This document shows, one piece after another, positions 31,792 through 40,628 of a stretch of 64,000 bases of DNA. Position 1 is the stretch's first letter. Each line of letters starts with the position of its first letter. Below the pieces are notes generated by a model. It was given only the letters and a program-made list of their open reading frames with translations, was not told the DNA's origin and ran no database searches. Source of the stretch: Nocardioides sp. YIM 152315 (GTDB taxonomy: Bacteria > Actinomycetota > Actinomycetes > Propionibacteriales > Nocardioidaceae); the NCBI RefSeq assembly GCF_029210375.1, contig NZ_JARGER010000008.1, positions 20,347 to 84,346 on the forward strand. Direction: 5' to 3'. The translations under genes were made by a program, and so were the position numbers.

Positions 31792-34700
31792 ATGAGTGAG
31801 CTGTTCGACGAGGAGTCCCGCGAGGCCCCGCCGCCGCGCGGATCCCGGCGCTCGCGCGCACTGATCATCACCGCGGTGGTGCTGGTGCTCGCGTTCCTCG
31901 GCCTCTCCACCTTCGCCTCGCTCTACACCGACCGGCTCTGGTACGAGTCCGGCGGATACTCCGAGGTCTTCTCGACGATGTTCTGGACCCGGCTCGGCCT
32001 CTTCCTCGTGTTCGGCGCGGTGATGGGGCTCGTCGTCGGCGTCAACATCTACCTCGCCTACCGGTTCCGGCCGTTCTTCCGGCCGAACTCGCCCGAGCAG
32101 ACCGGTCTCGACCGCTACCGCGACGCGGTGACGCCGATCCGCACCTGGCTCCTGGTCGGCGTCTCGATCGTGCTCGGCGCCTTCGCCGGCAGCTCGGCGA
32201 TCGGGGAGTGGCGCAACTACCTGCTCTGGCGCAACGGCGGCTCCTTCGGGGAGCAGGACCGGTGGTTCGACAAGGACATCGGCTTCTACGTCTTCGACCT
32301 GCCCTGGCTGCACTACCTCGCCGACTACGCGATGGCGGTGCTGGTCGTCGCGCTGATCGCCACCGTCGTCGTCCACTACCTGTACGGCGGCATCCGGCTG
32401 CAGACCTCCCGCGACCGGCTCTCGGGCGCGGCGCAGGTGCAGATCTCCGTGCTGCTGGGGCTCTTCGTGCTGGTGAAGGCCGCGGACTACTGGCTGGACC
32501 GCTACGACCTCGTCACCCGCTCCGGGCCGCTGATCACCGGCATGAACTACACCGGCGACAACGCCATCCTCCCCGCGAAGAACATCCTGCTCGGCATCTC
32601 GATCATCTGCGCGGTGCTCTTCTTCGTCAACGTCTGGCGCCGCACCTGGCTGCTGCCGTCCGTCGGCCTCGCACTGCTCGCGGTCTCGGCGATCCTGCTC
32701 GGCCTCATCTGGCCCGGCATCGTGCAGCAGTTCCAGGTCAAGCCGTCGGAGGCCGACAAGGAGGCGCCGTACATCCAGGCGAACATCGAGGCCACCCGCG
32801 CGGCGTACGACATCGACGACGTCGAGGTCGACGACGACTACTCCTCCGCGGCGGACACGAACGCCTCGGTCGACGAGCTCGACGCCCAGACGACCTCGAC
32901 GCCGCTGGTCGACCCGCAGCTGGTGCGCGAGGCCTTCGAGCAGAACCAGCAGGTCCGGGCCTACTACTCCGTGGCCGACGTCCTCGACGTCGACCGCTAC
33001 GAGATCGCCGGCAACGACCGCGCGCTCGTGCTCGGCGTGCGCGAGCTCGACCAGTCCGGCATCCCCTCCGGGGACCGGAACTGGTCCAACCTGCACACCG
33101 TCTACACCCACGGCAACGGCGTCATCGCGGCGTACGCCAACCAGCGTCCCGAGGACAACTCGGCGCAGATCGACGCCACCACCCAGCAGGGCGGCGACCA
33201 GAGCGGTCTCGTCTGGGCGCAGGGCAACGTGGCCGGCCAGGACGCGCTGGCCCGCGCCGTGGGCGGCGAGTTCGAGGACCGCATCTACTACGGCGAGCAG
33301 AGCCCGGAGTACTCCATCGTCGGCAAGGCGAGCGAGGGCGCGAACGACGTCGAGCTCAACCTGCCGACGGGCAACACCGACGCCGGCACGACCACGACGT
33401 ACGACGGCTCCGGCGACGCCGACGTCGGCGGCTTCTTCAACCAGCTGATGTTCGGCGTGAAGTTCGGCGAGCCCAACTTCCTCCTCTCCGGGCGCGTCAA
33501 CGAGAACAGCCGGCTGCTCTACAACCGGACGCCCCGCGAGCGGGTCGAGAAGGTCGCACCCTGGCTCACCGTCGACAGCGACCCCTACCCGGCGATCGTG
33601 GACGGCCGCATCCAGTGGATCCTCGACGGCTACACGACCACCGACCGCTACCCGGGATCGGAGCGTGAGTCGTTCGAGGAGATGACAGACGACTCGCTGC
33701 AGGTCGAGACCGGGCTGCAGACCCTGCCGACCGACGAGATCAACTACATGCGCAACGCCGTCAAGGCGACCGTCGACGCCTACAGCGGCGAGGTCACGCT
33801 CTACGCCTGGAACGAGGACGACCCGATCCTGCAGGCCTGGGACAAGGCGTTCCCGGGCACGGTGCAGCCGAAGTCGGAGATCTCCGACGAGCTCATGCAG
33901 CACCTGCGCTACCCCGAGGACCTGTTCCAGGTGCAGCGCTACCAGCTGGCCCGCTACCACGTCACCGACCCGAGCGACTTCTACCAGGGCAACAACCGGT
34001 GGGAGGTGCCGGAGGACCCGTACGCCGCCGGCCGGTTCCAGCCGCCGTACCGCCTCTTCGTGGGCGACGTCACCGCGGGGGAGAAGTTCTCGGTCACCTC
34101 GGTGTTCGTGCCCTACCAGAAGAGCAACCTCGCGTCGTTCGTCTCCGTCGACTCCGACGCGACGAGCGACGACTACGGCACGATGCGGGTGCTCCAGCTG
34201 CGCACCGAGCAGACCCCGGGACCGGGCCAGGTCGCGAACCAGTTCGCCTCGGACCCCGACATCGCCGACCTGCTCGCCCAGTTCAACCGCAGTGGCGGAA
34301 CCGTCAGTTACGGCAACCTGCTCACGCTGCCGATCAACGAGGGCCTGATGTACGTGCAGCCGGTCTACGCCAGCCGCGCCGCCTCCGAGTCGAGCTTCCC
34401 GATCCTGCGCTACGTGCTCGTCAAGTACGGCAACGAGATCGGCCACGGCGCCACCCTGCTCCAAGCCCTCGAGGACGTCCTGGGCGAGACCGCCAGCGGC
34501 GACACCGGCGACACCGGGGGCGGCAATGGCGGTGGCAACGGTAGCGGTGGTGGGACCGGCGGCGGCACCGGCGGCGGCCAGGGCGGCACCGTGGACCAGC
34601 AGATCGAGGGACTGCTGCAGAAGGCGGACTCGGCGTACGACGCCGCCCAGTCGGCCCTCACCAGCGGCGACCTGGCGACGTACCAGCGCCAGGTCGACCG

Positions 34701-34836
34701 GGCGCAGACCTTCATCGAGCAGGCGCTCGACCTCGCCGACAAGCGTGGCGCGAAGACTCCACCGGAGACGCCGTCGGCGGGGCCCTCCGAGTCACCCACC
34801 GAGGCCGACAGCGGGGACGATAGCTCCGCCGGCTGA
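31792..34836 (+). CDS. UPF0182 family large membrane protein (Rv3193c-like)
   Basis: A 1014-residue protein with about seven membrane segments in residues 20-330 (for example ALIITAVVLVLAFLGLSTFA and LGLFLVFGAVMGLVVGVNIY). A large extracytoplasmic domain (about 340-890) carries family blocks such as WVDSDPYPAIV-type APWLTVDSDPYPAIVDGRIQ, NYMRNAVKATVDAYSGEVTL and YHVTDPSDFYQGNNRWEVPE. The C-terminus has a Gly-rich linker and a helical acidic tail. UPF0182 proteins are widespread in actinobacteria, cyanobacteria and clostridia, with no known function. Linkage to PDZ-Lon suggests an envelope quality-control link, which is inference. Confidence 0.9.
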   Translation: MSELFDEESREAPPPRGSRRSRALIITAVVLVLAFLGLSTFASLYTDRLWYESGGYSEVFSTMFWTRLGLFLVFGAVMGLVVGVNIYLAYRFRPFFRPNSPEQTGLDRYRDAVTPIRTWLLVGVSIVLGAFAGSSAIGEWRNYLLWRNGGSFGEQDRWFDKDIGFYVFDLPWLHYLADYAMAVLVVALIATVVVHYLYGGIRLQTSRDRLSGAAQVQISVLLGLFVLVKAADYWLDRYDLVTRSGPLITGMNYTGDNAILPAKNILLGISIICAVLFFVNVWRRTWLLPSVGLALLAVSAILLGLIWPGIVQQFQVKPSEADKEAPYIQANIEATRAAYDIDDVEVDDDYSSAADTNASVDELDAQTTSTPLVDPQLVREAFEQNQQVRAYYSVADVLDVDRYEIAGNDRALVLGVRELDQSGIPSGDRNWSNLHTVYTHGNGVIAAYANQRPEDNSAQIDATTQQGGDQSGLVWAQGNVAGQDALARAVGGEFEDRIYYGEQSPEYSIVGKASEGANDVELNLPTGNTDAGTTTTYDGSGDADVGGFFNQLMFGVKFGEPNFLLSGRVNENSRLLYNRTPRERVEKVAPWLTVDSDPYPAIVDGRIQWILDGYTTTDRYPGSERESFEEMTDDSLQVETGLQTLPTDEINYMRNAVKATVDAYSGEVTLYAWNEDDPILQAWDKAFPGTVQPKSEISDELMQHLRYPEDLFQVQRYQLARYHVTDPSDFYQGNNRWEVPEDPYAAGRFQPPYRLFVGDVTAGEKFSVTSVFVPYQKSNLASFVSVDSDATSDDYGTMRVLQLRTEQTPGPGQVANQFASDPDIADLLAQFNRSGGTVSYGNLLTLPINEGLMYVQPVYASRAASESSFPILRYVLVKYGNEIGHGATLLQALEDVLGETASGDTGDTGGGNGGGNGSGGGTGGGTGGGQGGTVDQQIEGLLQKADSAYDAAQSALTSGDLATYQRQVDRAQTFIEQALDLADKRGAKTPPETPSAGPSESPTEADSGDDSSAG

Positions 34837-34884
34837 CCCGGATTTGGCGCGCTCCACCCCGGTCTGTAAGGTGGTGTTCACCGA

Positions 34885-34958
34885 CGCGGGGTGGAGCAGC
34901 TCGGTAGCTCGCTGGGCTCATAACCCAGAGGTCGCAGGTTCAAATCCTGCCCCCGCTA
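34885..34958 (+). tRNA. tRNA-fMet (CAU), initiator
   Basis: A 74-nt cloverleaf with anticodon CAT in CTGGG-CTCATAA-CCCAG. Three consecutive G-C pairs close the anticodon stem and position 1 C faces T72, so the first pair is unformed. Both are initiator hallmarks. T arm GCAGG-TTCAAAT-CCTGC. The 3' CCA is not encoded. The last bases are part of the integration site of the element that follows. Confidence 0.93.
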
Positions 34959-34982
34959 CAAAATTCAGGCTCGGATCCCCTG
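34952..34982. repeat. attL of the tRNA-fMet element
   Basis: A 31-bp segment starting CCCGCTACAAAATTCAGG. It begins inside the tRNA 3' end and contains TCAGGCTCGGATCCCCTG (34,965-34,982), which is repeated exactly at 40,641-40,658. Including the flank, the two copies differ by one substitution and one single-base indel. Confidence 0.8.
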
Positions 34983-34996
34983 GGGATCCGAGCCTG
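34966..34996 (+). terminator. Perfect palindrome after tRNA-fMet
   Basis: CAGGCTCGGATCCCC (34,966-34,980) is the exact complement of GGGGATCCGAGCCTG (34,982-34,996) with one base between. It should terminate the tRNA transcript. Its left arm is the shared att core, and its right arm lies within the element; the right-hand att copy at 40,641 lacks the second arm. The element therefore rebuilds a terminator for the tRNA it enters. Confidence 0.7.
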
Positions 34997-35152
34997 AAAG
35001 CATTTGAGACTTGATCCGGTCATCACAAAGTCATCACTTACTCGGCCGATCGACCCGTCCGAAGGCCCTTGCCCCGCACCAGCTTGCGCGTGAGCATGGA
35101 CGCCTTCGGGTCCGCTCGGGTCCGCTTGGGCTGCGCCGTGCACCTGAGCGGC

Positions 35153-35377
35153 ATGACGACCCAGCTGCGAACAGTCGCGGGCCTCGACCCGCTGCTGAGC
35201 ATCGAGGATCTCGCCGAGTACCTCGGCGTGCCGATCGCGACCATCTACGACTGGCGCGTCGACGGCAAGGGCCCGCGTGGCATCCGGGTCGGGCGCCACG
35301 TCAAGTTCACGACGGGCGACGTGCTCGCCTGGATCGAGACCCAGCGCGAGGTGCGACCCGACCAGCACCGGCGGTGA
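35153..35377 (+). CDS. Excisionase-like MerR/HTH_17 DNA-binding protein
   Basis: A 74-residue winged-helix protein with the HTH_17 (excisionase/AlpA) pattern LLSIEDLAEYLGVPIATIYD, then WRVDGKGPRGIRVGRHVKFT and DVLAWIE. Such proteins bind att arms and control the direction of integrase, or regulate its expression. It ends 6 bp before the integrase ATG, so the two are co-transcribed. The ATG 35,153 starts next to the domain; a longer frame from 35,069 would add 28 residues of unclear origin. Confidence 0.8.
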   Translation: MTTQLRTVAGLDPLLSIEDLAEYLGVPIATIYDWRVDGKGPRGIRVGRHVKFTTGDVLAWIETQREVRPDQHRR

Positions 35378-35383
35378 TCTGAG

Positions 35384-36580
35384 ATGGGCCGTCCGCGGAC
35401 CGACATCGGGACCTTCGGCGACTTCTCCTACCTCCCTACGCCCAACGGCAAGGTCAAAGCGCGCGTCCGCTTCCGTGACGAGGACGGCCGACTCCGCCTG
35501 GTTCAAGCAACCGGTGGCACCCGCAAGTCCGCCGAGCGAGCGTTGAAGCAGAAGTTGTCGCGGCGCGACAACTACGCCGCAGGAAGCCTCGACCTGACAC
35601 GCGACAGCCCGTTCGGAGTTCTGGTCGACGTCTGGCTCGACGATCTCGACGTCACCGGCAAGCTCGCACCGAGCACCCGTTCGCTCTACGAGCGCAACAT
35701 GCGACAGCTCGTCCTGCCGGCGTTCGAGCACTACGCGCTGCGCGAGATCACCGTCCGCAAGGTCGACCAGTTCATCAAGACCCTCGCGACGACCAAGAGC
35801 TACAGCATGGCGAAGCAGGCCCGGACCGTGATGAGCCTGGCCTTCGGGCTGGCCGTGCGCTATGACGCGATGCGCTCCAACCCGGTCCGCGACACCGCTC
35901 GCCTGCGCAAGCCGCCCTCCCAGGCGATGTCGCTGACGATCGACCAGGTCGAGGCCATCCGGCGGGCCGCACAGGGCTGGCGCCGAACGGACGGACTCCC
36001 CGGGCCCAAACCGGACGGACAGCTCGAGCAGATCATCGACGTGATGCTCGGGACCTCCGCCCGGATCGGGGAGGTGCTCGCCATCCGTCGGTGCGACGTC
36101 GATGTGACCACCTCGCCGGCGACCGTGCGGATCTGCGGCACCATCGTGTCGCCCACCGGCAAGCCGACCCACCGGCAGGCCCACCCCAAGACCACGAAGT
36201 CGAGCCGGACAGTCTCGGTGCCGTCGTTCGCCGCCGCGGTGTTGCGCGACCGGTTGGCCGGCACCTCCTCCGCGGACTCCAACCAGCTTCTGTTCTTCAG
36301 CCGCAACGGGACCCCGTTGACGACGAACAACATCCGTCGCCGCCTGCGGGCGATCCTGGACGAGGCGGGCATCGAGGGCGTCACGCCGCACTCGTTCCGT
36401 CGGACCGTGGCGACGGTGCTGGACCGAGCCGGCGGCGCGGACCTGGCAGCCGAGATGCTCGGACACACATCGTCCAAGATCACCAAGGAGCACTACATCC
36501 AGCCGGACGAGAAGGTGAACCCCGTGACCGCAGCGATCCTCGAGTCACTCGCTCCTCAGCGGCGGATCGAGGACCGATGA
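35384..36580 (+). CDS. int: Tyrosine site-specific integrase
   Basis: A 398-residue phage-type integrase. An N-terminal arm-binding region, a SAM-like core-binding domain (about 75-165, PFGVLVDVWLDDLDVTGKLA) and a catalytic domain are visible. The active-site residues are Arg in TSARIGEVLAIRRCDVD, His-x-x-Arg in HSFRRTVATVLDRAGG, and His and Tyr in LGHTSSKITKEHYI. All the R-H-R-H-Y elements appear intact, so it should be active on the tRNA-fMet att site. It sits next to attL, the usual place. Its stop overlaps a small ORF as ATGA. Confidence 0.93.
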   Translation: MGRPRTDIGTFGDFSYLPTPNGKVKARVRFRDEDGRLRLVQATGGTRKSAERALKQKLSRRDNYAAGSLDLTRDSPFGVLVDVWLDDLDVTGKLAPSTRSLYERNMRQLVLPAFEHYALREITVRKVDQFIKTLATTKSYSMAKQARTVMSLAFGLAVRYDAMRSNPVRDTARLRKPPSQAMSLTIDQVEAIRRAAQGWRRTDGLPGPKPDGQLEQIIDVMLGTSARIGEVLAIRRCDVDVTTSPATVRICGTIVSPTGKPTHRQAHPKTTKSSRTVSVPSFAAAVLRDRLAGTSSADSNQLLFFSRNGTPLTTNNIRRRLRAILDEAGIEGVTPHSFRRTVATVLDRAGGADLAAEMLGHTSSKITKEHYIQPDEKVNPVTAAILESLAPQRRIEDR

Positions 36581-36747
36581 GGGATCACCGGTCCCGGAAC
36601 GGGTCCGGGACCGACGTCAGCTCGGCATCAGACGCCCAGCCGTACGGCTCCGCGTCCGACGCGGAGCCGGAGACTCCGGTTGTGGACCGGGTGCACCGGG
36701 CGCGACCTCCAGCTGGAGTATGGCCCGGCTCCCAGACCGGCATCTGA
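36577..36747 (+). CDS. Possible small ORF after the integrase
   Basis: A 56-codon frame whose ATG overlaps the integrase stop (ATGA). The predicted peptide MRDHRSRNGSGTDVSSASDA is hydrophilic and low in complexity, with no recognisable motif. Translational coupling favours it and composition does not help. It could be a non-functional tail. Confidence 0.3.
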   Translation: MRDHRSRNGSGTDVSSASDAQPYGSASDAEPETPVVDRVHRARPPAGVWPGSQTGI

Positions 36748-36784
36748 GGGTTCGTGCATGGGTGGAGGCTAGAGGGAAGTTGTT

Positions 36785-36851
36785 ACCGGATTCCGGTACC
36801 AATTCCGGGGGAACGTCGGGGAGCGCTGTGGATAACTGCGCGTTTGCGCAG
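36785..36851. promoter_or_regulatory. Candidate oriT/origin region of the element
   Basis: A short non-coding gap between convergent genes holds the palindrome ACCGGATTCCGGT (36,785-36,797), a consensus DnaA box TGTGGATAA (36,827-36,835) and a hairpin CTGCGC/GCGCAG with a GTTT loop (36,836-36,851). The last one touches the 3' end of the relaxase gene. Relaxase genes are often next to their oriT. No nick site can be assigned by eye. Confidence 0.35.
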
Positions 36852-36852
36852 G

Positions 36853-39564
36853 TCAGATGCGTTCCCCCAATTCATTCGCCCAGGGCCTTATCCAGTGCCC
36901 GAGATTGGTGCCCGTCGGGGCTGGCGGTCGGTTTTCTGGCACCGGGGGAAGAGGGGGAACGGAGCCGCGGCAAGGGACGACAAGTGTCCCGTAGCGGTCG
37001 ATGGCGTCGATGGCTTGCCGTCGGGCGTGGGCGGGGCCGAGGTCGGCGCGGTCGCGTGCGAAGACGTCGACCCACTGGCGACGGGCGTCGTCGAGGTCGT
37101 CGGCGACGAGGTGCGCGGTGTTGTGATGGCGGCCGCGGGTCATGGCCACGTACGCGGCGCCGGCGCCGGTGTGCTCGCCGATCACGACGTGTGCGGCGTC
37201 GACGGTCTCTCCCTGGGCGCCGTGGACGGTGGTGGCGTAGGCAAGCTCGACGAAGCGGGCTGCGTACTCGGCCGGCACCAGGCGGTCTCGACCGCGACCT
37301 TTTAAAGTGAGGCTCCCGTCGTCGCCGATGCCGGTTACGGTCCAGGTCTGCCGGTTCGCGACCTGGAGGTCGGGGTCGTTGCGACGGGTGGCGACGCGGT
37401 CACCGAGGCCGACCCGTTCCCCGGCGGCCGTGGTGACCACCTTGCCCGGATCGACCAAGCCATCGGTGTGGTGGTCGCGGATAGTGGCGTTCAGATCGGC
37501 GACCTGCTCGCGGGTGTCGGCAATCACCAGGTCGCCGTGGGAGGCGGCCTCGGCGAGTGCGGCGGTGCGTTCGACCTCGGTGCGGTGAATGACGATCTGT
37601 CCGCGTCGGTGGAGGGTGTCGAACACTGCGTCGGGATCGTTGCCGGCACGCATCCTCAAGCTCAGGTCGGCGTAGGCCGGGTCGGTGAACCGGTGCACGG
37701 TCTCGAGGCTGACGACGGCGGTGGGGTGCGCGAACGCGACGGCGTGGTCGAGGACGCCGCCGCGGCCGACGGCGGGGAGCTGGTGCCGGTCTCCGACGAG
37801 GGCGATCCGTGCGCCGGTCTCGTCGGCGAGGATCAGGAGCGCGCGTGCCGTGTCGTGGTCGAGCATGCCGGCCTCGTCGACGAGCAGCAGATCGCCGGGT
37901 CGCAGGCGCGCGGCTTGGCTGGGGGTGGGGTCCGAGTGGCGGGTCCAGTGGCCGTGGTCGTCCCAGCGCCAGCCGTGTTGGTAGATCAGCCAGGAGGCGG
38001 AGTGTCCGTCGGCGCCGATCTCGGTGGCGGCGACCTCGGCCGCCTTCAGTGTCGGGGTCACCACCACCATTCGATGCCGACGCAGGGCGAGGTGCTCCTT
38101 GATGGCGCGTAAGGCGGTGGTCTTCCCGGCGCCGGCTGCTCCCTCGACCACGACCAATTTCCCGTCGCCGGCCAGGGCGCTCACCACGGCGGCGTGCGCC
38201 GGGTCGACCCTCACGAACCCCCGCCCCTCGAGCCGGGAGCGACGCGCCGGCTCGGCACCGCGGCGGGCGAGCCGGGTGATCATGTCGGCTTCGACGTCAA
38301 GGACGCGCGAGGAGGTGAGAGACCGGACATGCTCAGGGACCCCGGGGACTTCCTTTCGTTCGAGCAGGCGGGTGCATCGGCTTGTGGTGCGGGCGGTGAC
38401 GTCCTCGGCGAGCTCGACCCGCGCCGCACGGTCGGCGACTAGGCCGGTCTGGGCGAGCAGGACCTCGGTCCTTCCGCGGATGTCGGCGGTGTTCCACGCC
38501 GACCGCTTCGAACCGAGGATGGAGACGACGAGGTCGGCGGCGGCGTCGCGGTCGATCCACCCTGGCCGAGTCCCCTTGAGCACCACCGGCGCATCGGGGT
38601 CCCGGTAGCCGAGGTCGCGGAGCTCGCTGTTCCACCGGGCGACCAGCTCGGCACCGTCGCGGGGGACGACCTTGTCGGGGCGGGCCTGGGCCCACGCCCG
38701 CCGGTCCCAGCCCTCCCGCAACCGGCGGCCCGGCTCCTCGCCCGGATGATCCCGTCGCCACTTGGCCTCGTAGCGGTCCGTGTTGCGACGGACCTGTGCC
38801 GCCCGCGCACTGAACGCCCCCACGTATGGCCTGAGCTGTCGGATCTCGCTGGTCTCGGGGTCGGTCGTGTACCCGTGAGCGGCCAGTGCCGCTCGGAACT
38901 GCGGGTCGGTGGCGACCGCGGCGTGGCCGATGCCGTTGATCGCCTCGATGGAGTCGCGGATCCCGACCGAGTGGATGCCGCGCCAGCGTCCGACGGCCCA
39001 CACACGGGCGTTGATCTGCAGGTGGAGATGCCGGTGCGGATCCCCGGCCCGTGACGTGTAGTGCCGGATCACCGCCGCCTCAACCTGCTCGACCGGTACC
39101 TGGACCTGCCGACCCCGCGGCCCCACCCTCGTTGTCGCGTGCGAGGCGACCCAGCCGACGATCTCCTTTGCTGCGCGGTCCTGCGCTGCGTCGAGCGCGT
39201 CGGAGATCTCCGGATGCAGTGCGGCGGCGAGGGACCAGGTCTTCGGACCGTTCACGACCACCTCGACGAATCGCAACCCATCCGCATCCGTGCGGAGCCG
39301 GCCCTTCTTGCTACCGGTGTCGATGTCGACCCCGGCGACCCACTGCTCGTAGGTGTCGCCATCCATCGCACCCTGCACCTCGATGCGGCCGGGTGTGGCG
39401 ACCAGCCGGGTTGCGACACCGCTGCCTTCGGCCAGATAGTAGTCATCCGCCCGAGATCGGTCGCGCTCGACGTACGCGCGGGCTGCCTTCGCGGCGCCGC
39501 GGTAGAACTTCACCCCACCATGCACGCGACCACCCCTGAAACTCGGTGATCTCAAGGTGTGCAT
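36853..39564 (-). CDS. MobF-family relaxase-helicase (TraA/TrwC-like)
   Basis: A 903-residue conjugative relaxase fused to an SF1B helicase. The relaxase domain has the three-His metal site in HYTSRAGDPHRHLHLQINAR (about 163-182), preceded by DDYYLAEGSGVATRLVATPG near the N-terminus with candidate catalytic Tyr residues. The helicase part shows Walker A EGAAGAGKTTALRAI (about 475), LLLVDEAGMLD (about 560), VGDRHQLPAVGRGG, and late motifs TTVHGAQGETVDAAHVV and YVAMTRGRHHNTAH. It should nick oriT and unwind the strand for transfer. The ATG at 39,564 (MHTLRSPSFRGGRVHGGVKF) matches the usual start; in-frame ATGs at 39,648 and 39,768 would read through a tandem repeat. Confidence 0.9.
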   Translation of the reverse strand: MHTLRSPSFRGGRVHGGVKFYRGAAKAARAYVERDRSRADDYYLAEGSGVATRLVATPGRIEVQGAMDGDTYEQWVAGVDIDTGSKKGRLRTDADGLRFVEVVVNGPKTWSLAAALHPEISDALDAAQDRAAKEIVGWVASHATTRVGPRGRQVQVPVEQVEAAVIRHYTSRAGDPHRHLHLQINARVWAVGRWRGIHSVGIRDSIEAINGIGHAAVATDPQFRAALAAHGYTTDPETSEIRQLRPYVGAFSARAAQVRRNTDRYEAKWRRDHPGEEPGRRLREGWDRRAWAQARPDKVVPRDGAELVARWNSELRDLGYRDPDAPVVLKGTRPGWIDRDAAADLVVSILGSKRSAWNTADIRGRTEVLLAQTGLVADRAARVELAEDVTARTTSRCTRLLERKEVPGVPEHVRSLTSSRVLDVEADMITRLARRGAEPARRSRLEGRGFVRVDPAHAAVVSALAGDGKLVVVEGAAGAGKTTALRAIKEHLALRRHRMVVVTPTLKAAEVAATEIGADGHSASWLIYQHGWRWDDHGHWTRHSDPTPSQAARLRPGDLLLVDEAGMLDHDTARALLILADETGARIALVGDRHQLPAVGRGGVLDHAVAFAHPTAVVSLETVHRFTDPAYADLSLRMRAGNDPDAVFDTLHRRGQIVIHRTEVERTAALAEAASHGDLVIADTREQVADLNATIRDHHTDGLVDPGKVVTTAAGERVGLGDRVATRRNDPDLQVANRQTWTVTGIGDDGSLTLKGRGRDRLVPAEYAARFVELAYATTVHGAQGETVDAAHVVIGEHTGAGAAYVAMTRGRHHNTAHLVADDLDDARRQWVDVFARDRADLGPAHARRQAIDAIDRYGTLVVPCRGSVPPLPPVPENRPPAPTGTNLGHWIRPWANELGERI

Positions 39565-39594
39565 CGGCCGCCTACGGGCCTCCGTAGCATGGGT

Positions 39595-39630
39595 GCCGAC
39601 TGCCTTGCCGACTGCCTTGCCGACTGCCTT
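39595..39630. repeat. Three 12-bp tandem repeats upstream of the relaxase
   Basis: GCCGACTGCCTT occurs three times head to tail (39,595-39,606, 39,607-39,618, 39,619-39,630). Since 12 is a multiple of three, the frame stays open on the minus strand and would encode repeated Lys-Ala-Val-Gly. It may be an iteron-like binding site in the 279-bp gap between the relaxase and the next gene upstream. The rest of that gap (39,565-39,843) shows nothing else I can name. Confidence 0.55.
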
Positions 39631-39843
39631 GCAGTGGTCGGCGATGAACATGCGGTGAGGGAAGGACGACATCCTGGGACCGGGGAGAGCTGGTAGGTGC
39701 AATGGTCGGACGACAATGAGGTCGAAGCCTGAGACTTGTGGATCGAGTGCAGCACAGCCGGTGGGCACGTGCGCTGTCTCGTCCGGGCGGGTCGTTCGCG
39801 GCCCGGCTCGCCGCCGCGGAAACTCGGCACCTGCGAACTGTGA

Positions 39844-40191
39844 TCACCCTTGAGCCCACAACGGAGTCGCCGAAGGGCGCAACAGCCACCGAGCGGTGAC
39901 AACGGCCTCCTCCGCCCTCGGGCCTGTAGCCACCGCCTGCAGGCGATCCAACAGCCAGCTCAACAGACCGCACTCCATGGGGTAAGGCCAGTCCGCAACG
40001 AGCGGCACGTCGAGCTCCTGCCATGGCCCGAGGGATAGGTCGTCGATCGCACTGGGCAGGTCGCCGTGGACCGCCTCGTCGCCGCCCTCGACGACCCCGT
40101 TGTAGATCCGCCGCATCAACTGCATCGCGGCCGTGAACAATTGGTCTTCGTCGAACTGATCGAACAGATGTAGTTGCGCGTCTGGTGTCAT
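39844..40191 (-). CDS. Hypothetical acidic protein in the element
   Basis: A 115-residue soluble protein rich in Asp/Glu and Trp: MTPDAQLHLFDQFDEDQLFT at the start and GPWQELDVPLVADWPYPMEC in the middle. It has no signal peptide or membrane segment, and no domain that I recognise. It lies upstream of the relaxase on the same strand and could be an accessory mobilisation or regulatory protein. Its codon use is like its neighbours. A short GGAGG lies almost against the ATG, so initiation may be weak. Confidence 0.55.
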   Translation of the reverse strand: MTPDAQLHLFDQFDEDQLFTAAMQLMRRIYNGVVEGGDEAVHGDLPSAIDDLSLGPWQELDVPLVADWPYPMECGLLSWLLDRLQAVATGPRAEEAVVTARWLLRPSATPLWAQG

Positions 40192-40198
40192 CCCTCCA

Positions 40199-40560
40199 TG
40201 ACAGCGACACAATCGTCCTCGCGGACGTCTGGCAGCAGTGGCTGTGGAGGAACGACGCCAAGTCGCGCTTGGGGCACCGTTCGGGCAAGTGACGAGCTCC
40301 TTGCGTAGCGATAAGGCGAGCTCGACCGTCTGGGGTGGGCCGCGGTCGGTGAGGTCTTCGGTGCCGTGGAGGAGCGGGGCTCGAATGCGGCCTCGCCCTC
40401 GTCGCGGTAGCGGGCGAGGAGCTCGTAGACCCAGGACCTGGAGACTCCGTAGTCAGCGACGACCTCGCTCACGGGCGTTTCTCGGTGGTGACCAAGCGAG
40501 CCTTTGACATGGCACATGGCTATCGACGGGTGTCGTGACGCCTCGCCGTTCGGGTCCGGG
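40199..40560 (-). pseudogene. Decayed IS481-family transposase N-terminus
   Basis: On the minus strand SEVVADYGVSRSWVYELLAR followed by YRDEGEAAFEPRSS is the N-terminal HTH of IS481 transposases. After about 40,370 the similarity changes frame: VELALSLRKELV, then SATWRRSS, lies in the next frame. The DDE catalytic region is absent. This is a truncated, frameshifted remnant at the right end of the tRNA-fMet element. Confidence 0.7.
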
Positions 40561-40628
40561 ATGTCGTGTGACGTCAGGTCGGAATGACGTGAGACATGTG
40601 TCCGGGATGTCCCGAGCCAGCACACTGA

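Noticed and set aside
36577..36747. Functional small gene after the integrase, reported with confidence
   Set aside because: It is kept only as a low-confidence feature because the sole support is the ATGA overlap; the peptide is low in complexity.
39595..39630. CRISPR array
   Set aside because: The repeats are only 12 bp and directly adjacent without spacers, and there are no cas genes. No CRISPR array was seen anywhere in the window.
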